Below are positions 35,501-45,449 of a stretch of DNA of 64,000 nucleotides, one piece after another. Source of the stretch: Prostheceraeus crozeri (Eukaryota > Platyhelminthes > Polycladida > Euryleptidae); assembly GCA_907163375.1 (NCBI GenBank), contig CAJQUW010006985.1, positions 868,001 through 932,000 of the forward strand, written 5' to 3'. Within the stretch, counting starts at the first letter, position 1. Each line of letters begins with the position of its first letter. The notes beneath the pieces were generated by a model, which was not told the origin of the DNA, did no database searches, and worked only from the letters and a program-made list of their open reading frames with translations. The translations under genes and the position numbers were made by a program.

Positions 35501-35600
35501 CCCATATTATATAATATGGAATAAAAGTGTTAAAGTAACTGCTAGATTTTATACTGCGCTATCGAAAAATAAGTCCACCTTTTGTCACGAATACCCAGCT
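32561..35600. other. No gene seen
   Basis: A G+C-rich patch (GGAAGCGGGCAGGGCC, GCGGGCCCAGGAGCCGGG) near 33605-33690 and GGGTGCGGGCTCGGGTAAG near 34080 may be worn transposon ends. CTACCTGGGAGGTGG near 33080 resembles the recurring palindrome. Frames at 32639-32923, 34437-34628 and 35076-35276 show no domain. Confidence 0.35.
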
Positions 35601-35610
35601 TAGGTGACAA

Positions 35611-35830
35611 GTGCACTCTAAACCAGCACCTCCTAAATCACACACTGAAGCGAGACACTATTCGTAACTAATAAAAAAATCCTAAAGCAAAGCGTTTTAG
35701 GAGGCTAGCGCACTAGTGTTATTGTTCTCTTTAGTATGTCAGCATTCTATTTCACGCAACCTCCTAAAATTCTAGTGCGTCGCGCTTTAGGATGCAGATT
35801 TCTTCGATTTTAGGAGGTGACAGTTTACAG
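35611..35830. repeat. Palindromic element with repeated TCCTAAA/TTTAGGA words
   Basis: CACCTCCTAAATC near 35619 is answered by GATTTTAGGAGGTG near 35808. In between, CCTAAAGCAAAGCGTTTTAGG and CCTCCTAAAATTC...GCTTTAGGATG form further inverted pairs. It could fold as a branched hairpin. It is probably a small MITE. Confidence 0.55.
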
Positions 35831-35970
35831 TGTGTAGATTTTCACTGAATTAATATCCTTAATTTGAACCACTTCGCACTTTCAAAAAAATGAAAAAAAT
35901 CATTTGCAATGAATTCTTTCGAGAATTACCCCAAAACACTACAGTGCATCTATAATCAGGTATACATGTC

Positions 35971-36744
35971 CAGGGATCTGGAGCGGTTGAATTTTGCCAA
36001 CTTCGCTCCATGCGTCTTCCTTTCGCTCTATTTGCATCTTTCCCATTCCACCCCGCTCCAACTTCAAAATGCTATAAGTTTGATTTCATGCGCTTAAATA
36101 ACCGTGCATATATATGGGCCTGCAGACATGGCTGAAGCAACTATCAAAATAATAGTACTCGTAGTCACTAACATTGGCAAATTTATTAATCTACGCAGTT
36201 ACACTTGTATAACGTACGGAATATGGTTACATCTTGTAGTTAGCAGCCATGCGGGTCTTACATGTAGCATGACCTCCTGACAGGATTTTCTTAATTAATT
36301 CTCTTATCATATTAAAATTGAAAATGCTTTACTACTTCCAATTAATCTACAGGACGTCGTTTTGTCATCTACTAATTGTCTGATGCTGTGTGATCGTTCA
36401 AAGTTGACTTTCTGAATTTCTCCCTATGCAGAAAAGAGTGCCGCTTATCCAGTTCTATTCGGCTGCACCATAAATAACCATAAAAAGAAGTAAGACTCAT
36501 GAATTCCCTCCTGCACACGGGCATCAGATGACAGGACTTCTTGATGTGATGACTAAATGAAACCAGGAAATATTATGACCCTGCCTATAACTCATTGACT
36601 TCTCTGAACAGTATGTGGCATTCCTGCATTTGGCAGTGCATTACGTAACTATACTTTTTCCGATTAGTTTGAAGTCGCTGCGCTCCGCTCCAACGTCATA
36701 TCCACTCCGCTCCGATTTACCTCCCGCTCCACTCCAGATCCCTG
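35971..36744. mobile_element. hAT-type MITE with CAGGGATCTGGAG ends
   Basis: CAGGGATCTGGAGCGG on the left is inverse to GCTCCACTCCAGATCCCTG on the right. Subterminal CGCTCC words repeat at both ends. ATACATG stands just left (35962-35968) and directly right (36745-36751), a slightly worn target duplication. No transposase is present in 774 bp. Confidence 0.8.
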
Positions 36745-36884
36745 ATACATGAGGATTGACCACTAGTTTACACCGGCATGCGTATTTCCCGTGCATGTCC
36801 AACCAGTCATGTGGGACTGGACCCGGAAATATTCATTTTTATCCCAAGGATGAATTATGACTTAATTCGCAGATTTCATTCGTA

Positions 36885-37872
36885 CACTATAAATCGCTGG
36901 ATACGAAAGTTACATACAAACATATACCAAAACCACATACAATTTGAAACTAACATTTGATACGAGATTCTCGCATGTTTACAGAGATCTGGTATGTTTT
37001 TCATACGAAATCTCACTTACTTTCGTATGTGATTGGTATGTAGCCATACGAACTATTCTATCTGTGATTGGCTGCTTTACACTGAAATACGAGTTGTTGG
37101 TATGTTTTATTTGCGAGACCCGATGCAAATTTATCCTCATTTGTATATCTCTGGTATGTAGTGCTTTAAGTCACATAGCAAAAAATATATATGTTGCATA
37201 CTACTGTCAAATAACTTTTTTCAGGAATACCAGTCGTGAATACTTTTTGTTTGATAGAGTGATATTTAACTAGATTGTATTTATTGTGAATTTCATGCTC
37301 CATGAGATTGTCGTCGTTCGTACTTGTCTAGCAACATTAACAGGACGTTTAGTTAGCTCTACTTTATGAACCAAGTTGATAAACATTCATTCATTCAAGC
37401 GATATTTTTCGTGCAATCATGTTGACTTGCATATCTCAAACACAACTACTTTTGCGTTCATAAATTAATTATAATGTGTTTTTATTTCGAATTGATAACA
37501 TGCTTAATTTCAAAATTACATAATGCATAATTGTTGATGGTAGAATACTTATTGATTATTCATGAAATGCCTTAGACTTACGTGTATTAAAATCGAATTC
37601 AGTATTGAAAGCATGACTCTTGAATGCCATTATCTCACTACTTACAAAACAGTAGTAGCATTGGTGTGATCTTTATTAACAAAAGGCCTTAAATCAACAT
37701 ACTTTAGACATAATTGATGCTTTCTTTTAACAGTGCTGGTATGGCTTTCGTATGTAAAGCATACCACACCTGAAATAACATACGAAACGCATACAAATAT
37801 ATACAGAAAAATACCCAAAAATATTTTGGCATGCATCCTTCGTATGTGATTGGTATTGAGCGATTTACAGTG
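36885..37872 (-). mobile_element. TA-target DNA element, family CACTGTAAATCG, copy 2 (inverted)
   Basis: CACTATAAATCGCTGGATACG at the left and CCAATCAC-family wording ending CGATTTACAGTG at the right frame 988 bp with TA at 36883-36884 and 37873-37874. It is inverted relative to the copy at 23785 and similar along its length. Frames inside are not genes. Confidence 0.9.
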
Positions 37873-38009
37873 TACTGTCTTCCAGATGATCCATTCTGCC
37901 TGTCGTGGATTTCGGAGTTATGTTGGATAGCTTGCATTAATTCTCATCTTGAAATATATACAGTTGAAATATATACCAATTCAGCATATTGCAGTTCCAT
38001 GAAAATTTG

Positions 38010-38130
38010 CTGTCCACCTTTTTTATTTGAATTCTATATCTAAGAAACGGACAACAATGATGTCTTCGCAGTCCAACTTTTTTCATTTGAATGCAATATC
38101 TAAGAAATCGGACCACAATGATACTATACA
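38010..38130. repeat. Two tandem units of about 59 bp
   Basis: GTCCACCTTTTTTATTTGAA and GTCCAACTTTTTTCATTTGA start two adjacent units, each continuing ATATCTAAGAAA-CGGAC-ACAATGAT. Confidence 0.7.
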
Positions 38131-38139
38131 GTAACAATT

Positions 38140-39051
38140 TATCAATCATGTCTAGATTTTAAAAGCTATGACCTCACAATAATGAATGGAACATCTTATG
38201 GTCTTCAAGAACAATTGCGACTATCTAATGAATATGCGAAAACCTGGAAATTCAAATTTAATGGAACTATGTCAAAGGTACTGATATGCAACAGCCCAAA
38301 AGACGTTTATTTTTATATCAACGACGATCAATTGGAAAATGTGAATTCACTAAAAATTCTGGTAGTCATTCGTGATATGAAGGGTGATTCGGAGCATCAT
38401 GACAATAATATTGGCTCAAAGGCAAGGCAGGCGTGCTATACCTTAGGAAAGCATGATATGTATAAAGATGGCTTACATCCATATGCTCAAAGCATTGTTT
38501 ATAAAATGGCTATTCAACCCATTCTTCTGTATGGTCTTCATACGATGCCCAGACCAAGAATTGAGACAGTAAGGAAACTTGATGGTCTTCTCTGCAATCG
38601 CATATTAGGTCAGGGAAAATATGCTCACCACCACGTGACTCGAGAGGTGATAGAAATTCATAACCTCACTAAGATAGCAGAATGCGGCTTGTATCGCCGC
38701 TTAATGTGTCCTTTGTCACCTATAGGAGATATCTACAGATCGATGACGATAGACTTTTACACCAAAGGCATTTGCGCTGATGGTGGACTTATCAGTCGCA
38801 TCCTAATCCATGATATTGATCTAATCTTGCTAGTATACACATGTAAGAAAGTGGCTAAGATAGTAGCACTGTGTAAGAACGCGCACACTTCTCGCTATTC
38901 GGGTCTAATAGATTCTATTCGGTATTTGCTTCAACAATGTGAACCTAACTTTGACTTGATTGACTTATTGTTAAAGTTGCGACTTCTGATTTATGTATTG
39001 TGCTTCCTATGCATTTCTTTCTACTACTATTGTAATGAATGCGTGCTATGA
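38140..39051 (+). mobile_element. Non-LTR retrotransposon reverse transcriptase, C-terminal half, uninterrupted
   Basis: A frame of 289 codons from 38182 (readable slightly further upstream) holds GLQEQLRLSNEYAKTWKFKF, then SKVLICNSPKD, then ENVNSLKILVVIRDMK, then KMAIQPILLYGLHTM and LDGLLCNRILG. These match the region after the Y-A-D-D box in LINE reverse transcriptases: Leu-x-x-Trp/Tyr-Ala-x-x-Trp-x-x-x-x-Asn, the Lys-x-x-Val, the LG(V) strand and the ILLYG motif. The catalytic box itself is lost or degraded upstream. Unlike the other LINE pieces here it has no stop for almost 0.9 kb, so it may be younger. The last 60 codons turn hydrophobic and need not be part of the original protein. Confidence 0.85.
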
Positions 39052-39849
39052 TTCATGGAAATGCAAAAGCCTGTGCATGGACTTCTAAATAATAGTGCTA
39101 TTATAATGTAGAAGCTAGATACTATTATCTAATATTATATAATTATTATATAATTAGCTGATGCGATTATCTAGGAGTCCATGGTCTGTAGAAGTTTCTG
39201 CCTACATACATAGACAGCAATCTTCAGAAGCCGGAAACAACGACGATTGTTGCATGCTCTGGGACGGCATCTATGAAATAATGCCGCATAGCATTCACTA
39301 CAACAGACTTTAGATATGTATTTTCTGGCCAATTTCTGCTTGATGAAATGACTTTGCTTCATTTCTATAGTCTATCCGTGATCTATGGCCTGTGATGCGG
39401 TAATTTTCGAATCTGATTTCAATCTGAGACTCACCAAAAAGCAAATTTCAAAAATTAAGAAACAAAGTCTTTATATCAAGAACCCTGAAAAAATTCAATA
39501 CTTGCACATTCCTTAACTTAACTAATGACTAAATGTGACTCAAATAAAGTACCCAGCAAATCTAGAAGAGAGTTAGAGAGGAAGATAGTAAATGATCAAA
39601 TAAAAAGAAATAAGCAAAACATGAATTATATACATGTGTGATTCATCAATGGAAGAGATGATTCTTCAATTTAAAACAATAAGATTTTTTCTTTTCTTCC
39701 ATAATTTATGATTCTCTAAAACAAAATTTATCTAGTTTTATGTGCACGATATAAAAAATGTGCACATGTACGTTAGGGAATCACTAATCAGTTGCTGAAA
39801 GATGCAATTAGAATGTTATGTGAATAAGGAAAAAATGTCACGTACAGTT
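39052..39849. other. No gene seen
   Basis: AT-rich DNA after the LINE fragment. The frame at 39171-39362 has no motif. Confidence 0.4.
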
Positions 39850-40485
39850 GGAACTAGAGTTCGAACGTAATGCTACGTAGCATGTTGTTATTGTCATATA
39901 CTGCTAGGTGAATCTTCAAACAATTCTGATTGAGACTTTTGAAGATTGTCTCTATTTTCCTCTCTTCTTTAGTTTCATGTCGACCTACAGAATGATTCTC
40001 ATTAATGACATATGTGAAACCTGTTTGGTGACAAAGCTGATGAAATTGGCTAGAAACAATAATGATGGAAGCAACCGCCACGAATTGTATTCATTTTCAT
40101 TGCACCCATTTTGTAAAAGAGTCCAATTATCATTTCGATCTCCTTGGGTGTTGCACACAAATATTGTTGTGATTGCTTTTGTAAGTAATGTTTGATTATA
40201 CTCACTAGTATTTTCCAACATTTGATCGTCAATAAAAGTTTTGAATGCTGATATAGGGAGTTCAATTCATGTGGCTCAGGCTCAACGACATAATTATCAT
40301 GAATAGTGGAAGCACTGAATGCTTTCTTTCAATGTCAATGCCATCTTCTTCTTCTTCGCTGTCAGCTTCCTCGTTGCTGTTGTCGCTTTTCGCTTCAGCA
40401 GCGTTATTTTCAAATTCTTCTTCAGAATACTCGTATAATGCAGGCTTTAAATTAATGATATCCTGGTAGTAGTAGCTTGAATTGA
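39850..40485 (-). pseudogene. piggyBac-like transposase relic
   Basis: The minus strand carries an acidic stretch (EADSEEEEDGIDIER) near 40330-40390, then AFKTFIDDQMLEN near 40230 in one frame and ATPKEIEMIIGLFYKMGAMK near 40100-40160 in another. An acidic N-terminus, the F-DD-x-LE-x segment and the (T)xxEI-x-x-x-IG-x-x-x-MG motif are in the order found in piggyBac (DDE_Tnp_1_7) transposases. The pieces are in different frames, so it is a broken relic, and the catalytic Asp region was not found. No paired ends with TTAA were recognised. Confidence 0.55.
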
Positions 40486-40569
40486 CGTTTTAATCTATGC
40501 TGTCTTGGGGATGAAGCCATATGATTGGATTACGAAAATTCCTCAAGTAAGGACTTACCTCTTTCTGTC

Positions 40570-40635
40570 GCCCGACAATAGCTCAGTTGGTAGAGCGTTG
40601 GCCTAGAATGGTAGGTGGTTCAAATACACAAAGAC
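40570..40635 (+). other. tRNA-derived fragment (SINE head or tRNA pseudogene)
   Basis: AATAGCTCAGTTGGTAGAGC is a canonical A box and D arm. GTGGTTCAAATAC about 25 bases on resembles a B box. The anticodon arm does not pair well and the acceptor stem does not close, so it is not a functional tRNA. Confidence 0.6.
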
Positions 40636-41337
40636 GAGCAGCTATTTTCCGTCTGTTAAAGAAACTTTAGATTCTTCCTGACTTAGAATCATTTACGCAT
40701 GCATCATTAATTTGAAATGCGTCATTGCGACGATCCTGCTGTTTTCTGCAACAAGTCCATCCCCGTTGCAGCAAGTCTTGACGATCGAGTGGGGAGAGAA
40801 GTTGAGATCTGCAAATAACAAAATGTGATATATAATGTTTATTAGTCGACCAATTTCCACCACTAAAAACATCTCGACACGAAAAGAGAGAAGATAGGAA
40901 AATACTAGTAGGCCTACAGAACCGCAGAACATTTTTTTTTCAATTAAATACTTTCATGCTCGCAATGATCGAAGATGGTTTATTTGGTGGAAATGTGACT
41001 ATACTTTTTCGAACACAAGAAGTTGATATAATAAATGATATTTGTTTTACCAGCTTTTCTGGAAAATTTAGAAATGCTAAACGTTCCCTACTAAACGTTC
41101 AGTGGCACTGGTTCGAGTCCAGAAAACGCTTTTGAAAGAGATTGATGCAATTGATGCATTTGCATTCATCTACTTTAAATTATTGTATCTTGGTGTAGTT
41201 GAGAGAAATATTGGCAAATACGAGCTGATGAATGTAGCAAACTCGCTAAAACTCTTGCGCATACTTCAGATTTGAGAAATTTCTTATAGCTTTGACTATT
41301 GATTGCAAGCTGAAAGCTACATGTAGATGTTGCATTC
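40636..41337. other. No gene seen
   Basis: A second B-box-like word, CTGGTTCGAGTCC, lies near 41108 without a matching A box. A TAGGCCTA site lies near 40911. Confidence 0.35.
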
Positions 41338-42181
41338 CATAGAGTAAGTATATTAAGTAGAGTGGCAACTCCGCATTTATTAAATCCCCAATGTGTATAC
41401 ACTTTCGATTTTATTAAATGAACTCGAAGAGGATACAGGTGGTATTGTCATCAAATGTTAGATATGCAAATTTTTGCAGCTTTGCAGAAATTACAACGGA
41501 ATTGACTGATAATGATTGCAGAAGGAAATGACATTATTTTACAGAACCTCCGTGTCTTGACACCCTTAGTGAGGTAATGTTTGTTAAATTAGCAATTCGA
41601 TGGGTTCCTAACATTTTCATGCTGAACCTCAGGAGTATTTTCTTAAGCGTGATCATGTCACAGAAGCTGCCACTTGCAGAGCACAATCACATAATCAAAA
41701 ACAATGATTTCAATTAGCTTTGAAAGATGTAGATGGGTCCACATCACTATTTAGATTCCAGAAATGAAACATGAATTTAATGAATCATAAAATCATGCAG
41801 GTGAAAAATTAATTAAAAACTTGAAATTCAGCCAAGAAAGCACGAATAATATCGTGACTTTTTCATAAAGGCTTCCATTGCATACGGATCATGAAATTCT
41901 CTTGATTATCAGGTTGATTTCCTCTTAGGTAGGATGCTTATTAGCAAATATTCATTCCTTTTGATACCCAACTTGTTATATACTACTTACAACGGGGAGT
42001 CATCTCGGTAGTATTTATATTGGCAAAATTTTGACTTTTTCAAAACTGCTCAAATAATCTTTTGGACCACGGGAACGTAATCTCCGCAAAAAATTGAATA
42101 TTTTGATATAAAAATTTTCACTGCATACAGATACTTTTTTGAGTCGACACTCTACCTAAGCTTATATATCCCTACTCCATG
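41338..42181 (-). mobile_element. hAT-like MITE, family CATAGAGTA, copy C
   Basis: It starts CATAGAGTAAGTATATT and ends ATATCCCTACTCCATG. TTGCATTC at 41330-41337 and TTTCATTC at 42182-42189 make an 8-bp duplication with one mismatch. The orientation matches copy B, and the 160 bp after it match the DNA after copy B. Confidence 0.88.
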
Positions 42182-42471
42182 TTTCATTCACATAAGGAGG
42201 CACATAGATTTGAAACAAAAATGCACCGACATGCTCACAGTATTTCAGTTAAGTATCGAAAACCTCAAACAAAATGACCATTTCGTGGAGCCGAAGTTGT
42301 ATCTAAACTGCAACAATGGGAATAAATTCCTAAAGGGCTTCAGATAAACTCTATGGAACCTGAAGGTATAACAAATTTGCACCATGTGGAACAAAACAGG
42401 CCGCGGGGCGGCACTTTAATTGAAAATCAAGGGCCAGATCGAAAAATGAAAAGCTGCACTGGACCTTGGCC

Positions 42472-42786
42472 CATAGAGTAAGTATATGTAGTTATTAATA
42501 TATTTACTCTATGATGTCTATACACTTTCGATCTTATTAAATGAACTTGAGGGGGTTATAGTTGGTAATTGTTACCAACTGTGAGATATGCAAATTTTTG
42601 CAGTTTTGAAGAAATTGCCACGGAATTGAGTGATCATGATACTATTGCAGGAGGAATGATGGTATTTTTCAGATTCTCAGTGTCATGAAAGTCTTGGAAA
42701 TTCAATGTTTGTTAAATTAGCATTTCGATGGGTTCCTACTACTTTCATGCTCATTAACCTCAAGAGTATTTTCTTAAGCGTGATCT
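42472..42786 (-). mobile_element. hAT-like MITE, family CATAGAGTA, truncated copy D
   Basis: It begins CATAGAGTAAGTATATG and follows the B/C interior up to TTTTCTTAAGCGTGATC, then the similarity ends. The far terminus is missing. Confidence 0.75.
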
Positions 42787-42879
42787 GGAAGAGACGAGAA
42801 ATCTGACACGGTTTCAGCTCCGTGTGTTACATTCACCTTCAAATCTTTACACTCCTGTTTTAAGTATTAGATTGTTTAA

Positions 42880-43150
42880 CTCTTTCAATTAATGTTGATT
42901 ATTCCGATCATTATTAAAAAAAATGGCAGCCGCACGAAAATTGGTTCACCAACCCCCTCTTAGCATTCCCACTGCATGCATTAAAGCCAGACAGCGATGT
43001 GTGTTTTGTGCGTCCGAAATAATATTACAACACGCACGCCACAAACTGGCTGGTGTCCAAAAGCCGGCTGACTGCCTATTGCTTGAGAGAGTGGTTGCCA
43101 TTTCCAATAACATGCGATATACGAGTCATCCCTTCTGGAAACACTGATGG
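42880..43150. repeat. Copy of the 0.6-kb MITE-like element upstream of the GPCR
   Basis: CCGATCATTATTAAA, GCACGAAAATTGGTTCACC, GATGTGTGTTTTG, CACGCACGC and TTGCCATTTCCAATA appear in the same order as at 27521-27547 joined to 31989-32190. This copy has no hAT at the matching position. Confidence 0.8.
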
Positions 43151-43218
43151 AGAGGAGCGAGTAGTCGAATTCTCGGCTCGCGTAACATTTAGAAATGCGT
43201 TGACACAGAAAGACACAC

Positions 43219-43230
43219 TTATAAAACGAG
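43219..43230 (+). promoter_or_regulatory. TATA-like word upstream of the GPCR
   Basis: ACTTATAAAACG lies about 115 bases before the first ATG of the receptor frame. It is the only such word close to the gene, but no initiator or transcript supports it. Confidence 0.25.
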
Positions 43231-43338
43231 CATATTGTTTTACGTGTAAAATCGTGGCACAATCAAAATTGTTTATGATTTACTGTTATGAAGAACCAGT
43301 TATAATTCTCTAAGCTAACTTCATTGTCAAATAAAAAG

Positions 43339-44439
43339 ATGCTTCATCTGTTTTCAGGAATCATGTCAAATGCAACAAGAACCAATGCCATGTCTCCTTC
43401 CATATTTGCTGCGATCAAAGAAATACGTCATGGCCAAACTATCAAGTCCTATGTGTGCATGATCACTCTTCCTCTGTGCGCATTCATAATCCTGGTTGCT
43501 AATATCTTCATAATCACAATCTTCGGGAAGAATCGATCGAAATGGCAAAAGAACCACGTGATCTTGTTCTTCTTGTCAATTTCCGATATTTTATCGCTTG
43601 CCACTAATGGTTTTAAGTTGTTCTCCAATACAGCTCTTGCCTACTTTGTACCTGGTTGGAATGGAGCGGAAGTTAACCCCAACATGAATATCATTTCCTG
43701 TATATTCTTGAGATTAGGCTATTTTTTCAATGGAATCAGCTTCTCCTGCCTTATCCTACTATCGATTGATCGCCTTTGGGCCATCTACTTTCCACTCAAT
43801 CATAGAGCTCATACTTCCTTGAAGGTTCCATACCTGATGATGCTTATTTCGACTTTGACGAACTTGGCCATCACAATCCCTCCAATAATGCAATTGACGC
43901 CTGGGATTCGCATCCCATTGTTGATTCAGAAGTACGCATGCATCACCACTGGATTTATGTCACATTGGGACATACTGATTGGTCGATTCTATAGTTTAGG
44001 AACTCCCCATATGATTTGCGTCATCGTATTAAACGCAGTGATCGTTGTCAAGTTGATTGTTTACAGTCGACAAAGGAAACTGTTTTTTTCTGGAATGGAT
44101 AAGAAGAATTTGAAAGCAAATTCGAAGATCGTGAGATCTGAGGTGAGGAGAACCATCAATTTGTTAATAATGTTTGCAGTCTATTTATGCTGTGATTTAC
44201 CAGCCAGTATTGCATTCATTTGGGCGCACATCGTGTTGAAGACTGTTGACATGACATCTGTGAGTGTGTATAAAGCGATAGAAATCTATTTTGGCTACTT
44301 TATGTTACTTTCTTATTTCCCAATTTTAATCAATTCAATTTTTTATGTGCTGGATGCCCCATTTCTGAAGCATCAATTGTTTGCGTGTTGGGTGAAATTC
44401 AAGCAGTGTTTTCACTATTGCAAGCCTGAACGACATTAA
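43339..44439 (+). CDS. Rhodopsin-type G-protein-coupled receptor, single exon
   Basis: The frame from ATG 43339 to TAA 44437-44439 encodes 366 residues with seven hydrophobic helices at about 38-62, 74-95, 121-143, 163-185, 223-243, 272-295 and 313-337. Class A marks are visible: VANIFIITIF with Asn in helix 1, SISDIL with Asp in helix 2, a Cys before helix 3 and another in the second outer loop for the disulfide, IDRLWAIYFPL at the helix 3 end (DRL instead of DRY), CCDLP in helix 6 (Trp of CWxP replaced) and INSIFYVL in helix 7 (NSxxY-like instead of NPxxY). NAT near the N-terminus is a glycosylation site. An alternative start is ATG 43363, six bases after the acceptor-like CTGTTTTCAG. It should act in the plasma membrane. 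The ligand is unknown; overall form suggests a lineage-specific orphan or peptide receptor. Confidence 0.92.
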   Translation: MLHLFSGIMSNATRTNAMSPSIFAAIKEIRHGQTIKSYVCMITLPLCAFIILVANIFIITIFGKNRSKWQKNHVILFFLSISDILSLATNGFKLFSNTALAYFVPGWNGAEVNPNMNIISCIFLRLGYFFNGISFSCLILLSIDRLWAIYFPLNHRAHTSLKVPYLMMLISTLTNLAITIPPIMQLTPGIRIPLLIQKYACITTGFMSHWDILIGRFYSLGTPHMICVIVLNAVIVVKLIVYSRQRKLFFSGMDKKNLKANSKIVRSEVRRTINLLIMFAVYLCCDLPASIAFIWAHIVLKTVDMTSVSVYKAIEIYFGYFMLLSYFPILINSIFYVLDAPFLKHQLFACWVKFKQCFHYCKPERH

Positions 44440-44754
44440 CATTTGCTATTTTGTGAGCAAGAAATATCGCTTTACCTGTGAATGACTGGTTTTTTGTTGA
44501 TGAAGAGTCATGATTCTTTCCAATCCTTTGAAAACAATTTTTCAATTGCAACATTTTTGCAAACTTTGTGCATGGAAGTACCGACTCTCACCATTCAAAA
44601 GATAGAAATGAACAAGAATGGAAATAAGGTATACCGGGGCAATGAACTTATTGTAACATGACTGCGATCTTAAAACAATTTTCAGTTATACTTCGCATGC
44701 GCATGGTCGTCGCACGCATAGCATCTACTCAAGGAATGAGATATAGGCTATTGT
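44440..44754. other. 3' flank of the GPCR
   Basis: No canonical AATAAA is seen close to the stop codon; AAATAAGG near 44622 is the nearest variant. No other gene is recognised. Confidence 0.35.
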
Positions 44755-45449
44755 AGTCCGGCAGCCAGATCAAGTTTCTGCAGGGAACAAGACCGAAGAT
44801 GAGACTTTCGCAGAATGATGTTCCTACACCCCATGACTACTGCGAATCTGAGCGCCTGCCGAGCTCTAGTTAGTTATTCTTCATTTCAGACAAGATGAGA
44901 GAAAAGCACATGTTAATCCAATAGGACGGAGATTGCAGTTTTTGGTTAAAATGAAATTTTCTATGTTTTCGCTTAGGCTATTAGACGAGAATTACAAAGT
45001 CTAGAGTCACAATTTTTGACATGGAAGGTCTTCAGGTCATTTCCTATGTTGTGCATGTGTTATTAGCATGTGTCTGATCAGTAATGCATGTAAGAATGGG
45101 GCAAAATGTGGATTAAATTACCCAAAATGCCTGTGTCTGACGACAGTGGGTGACTTGTCACAACCGAATATTTCTGGCTATGTAGACAGGGGCTCATGAA
45201 CATGATACGAAATGATACATCCGTGTCAAAAAGAATGACTCTGGGCTTAGTACTTTTCTCTTAATCAGAGAGATCATAGAAAAATGTGCGTCCCATTTAA
45301 TTGGATTAATATGTATTTTTCTTTGATCGCGTCTGACAAGAAAAGGAAACAAGCGAATAGATTCATAGTAGGAAAAGGATGCGCATCATTCTGTGAAAAT
45401 CTCATTTTCGGCTTCATTCCCTGCAGAAACTCGATCTTTCTGCTGGACT
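44755..45449. mobile_element. MITE with CCGGCAG ends, copy 2
   Basis: AGTCCGGCAGCCAGATC, then TTTCTGCAGGGAAC, at the left is inverse to TTCCCTGCAGAAACTC, then TTCTGCTGGACT, at the right. ATTGT flanks both sides (44750-44754 and 45450-45454). The 695-bp element is a better kept copy of the one at 13911. Confidence 0.85.

Noticed and set aside
40570-40635. Functional tRNA gene
   Set aside because: The A box is good, but the anticodon and acceptor stems do not pair and the B box is altered.
42923-43147. Small gene of 74 codons upstream of the GPCR
   Set aside because: It lies in a dispersed repeat shared with 31989-32200, where the frame is not kept.
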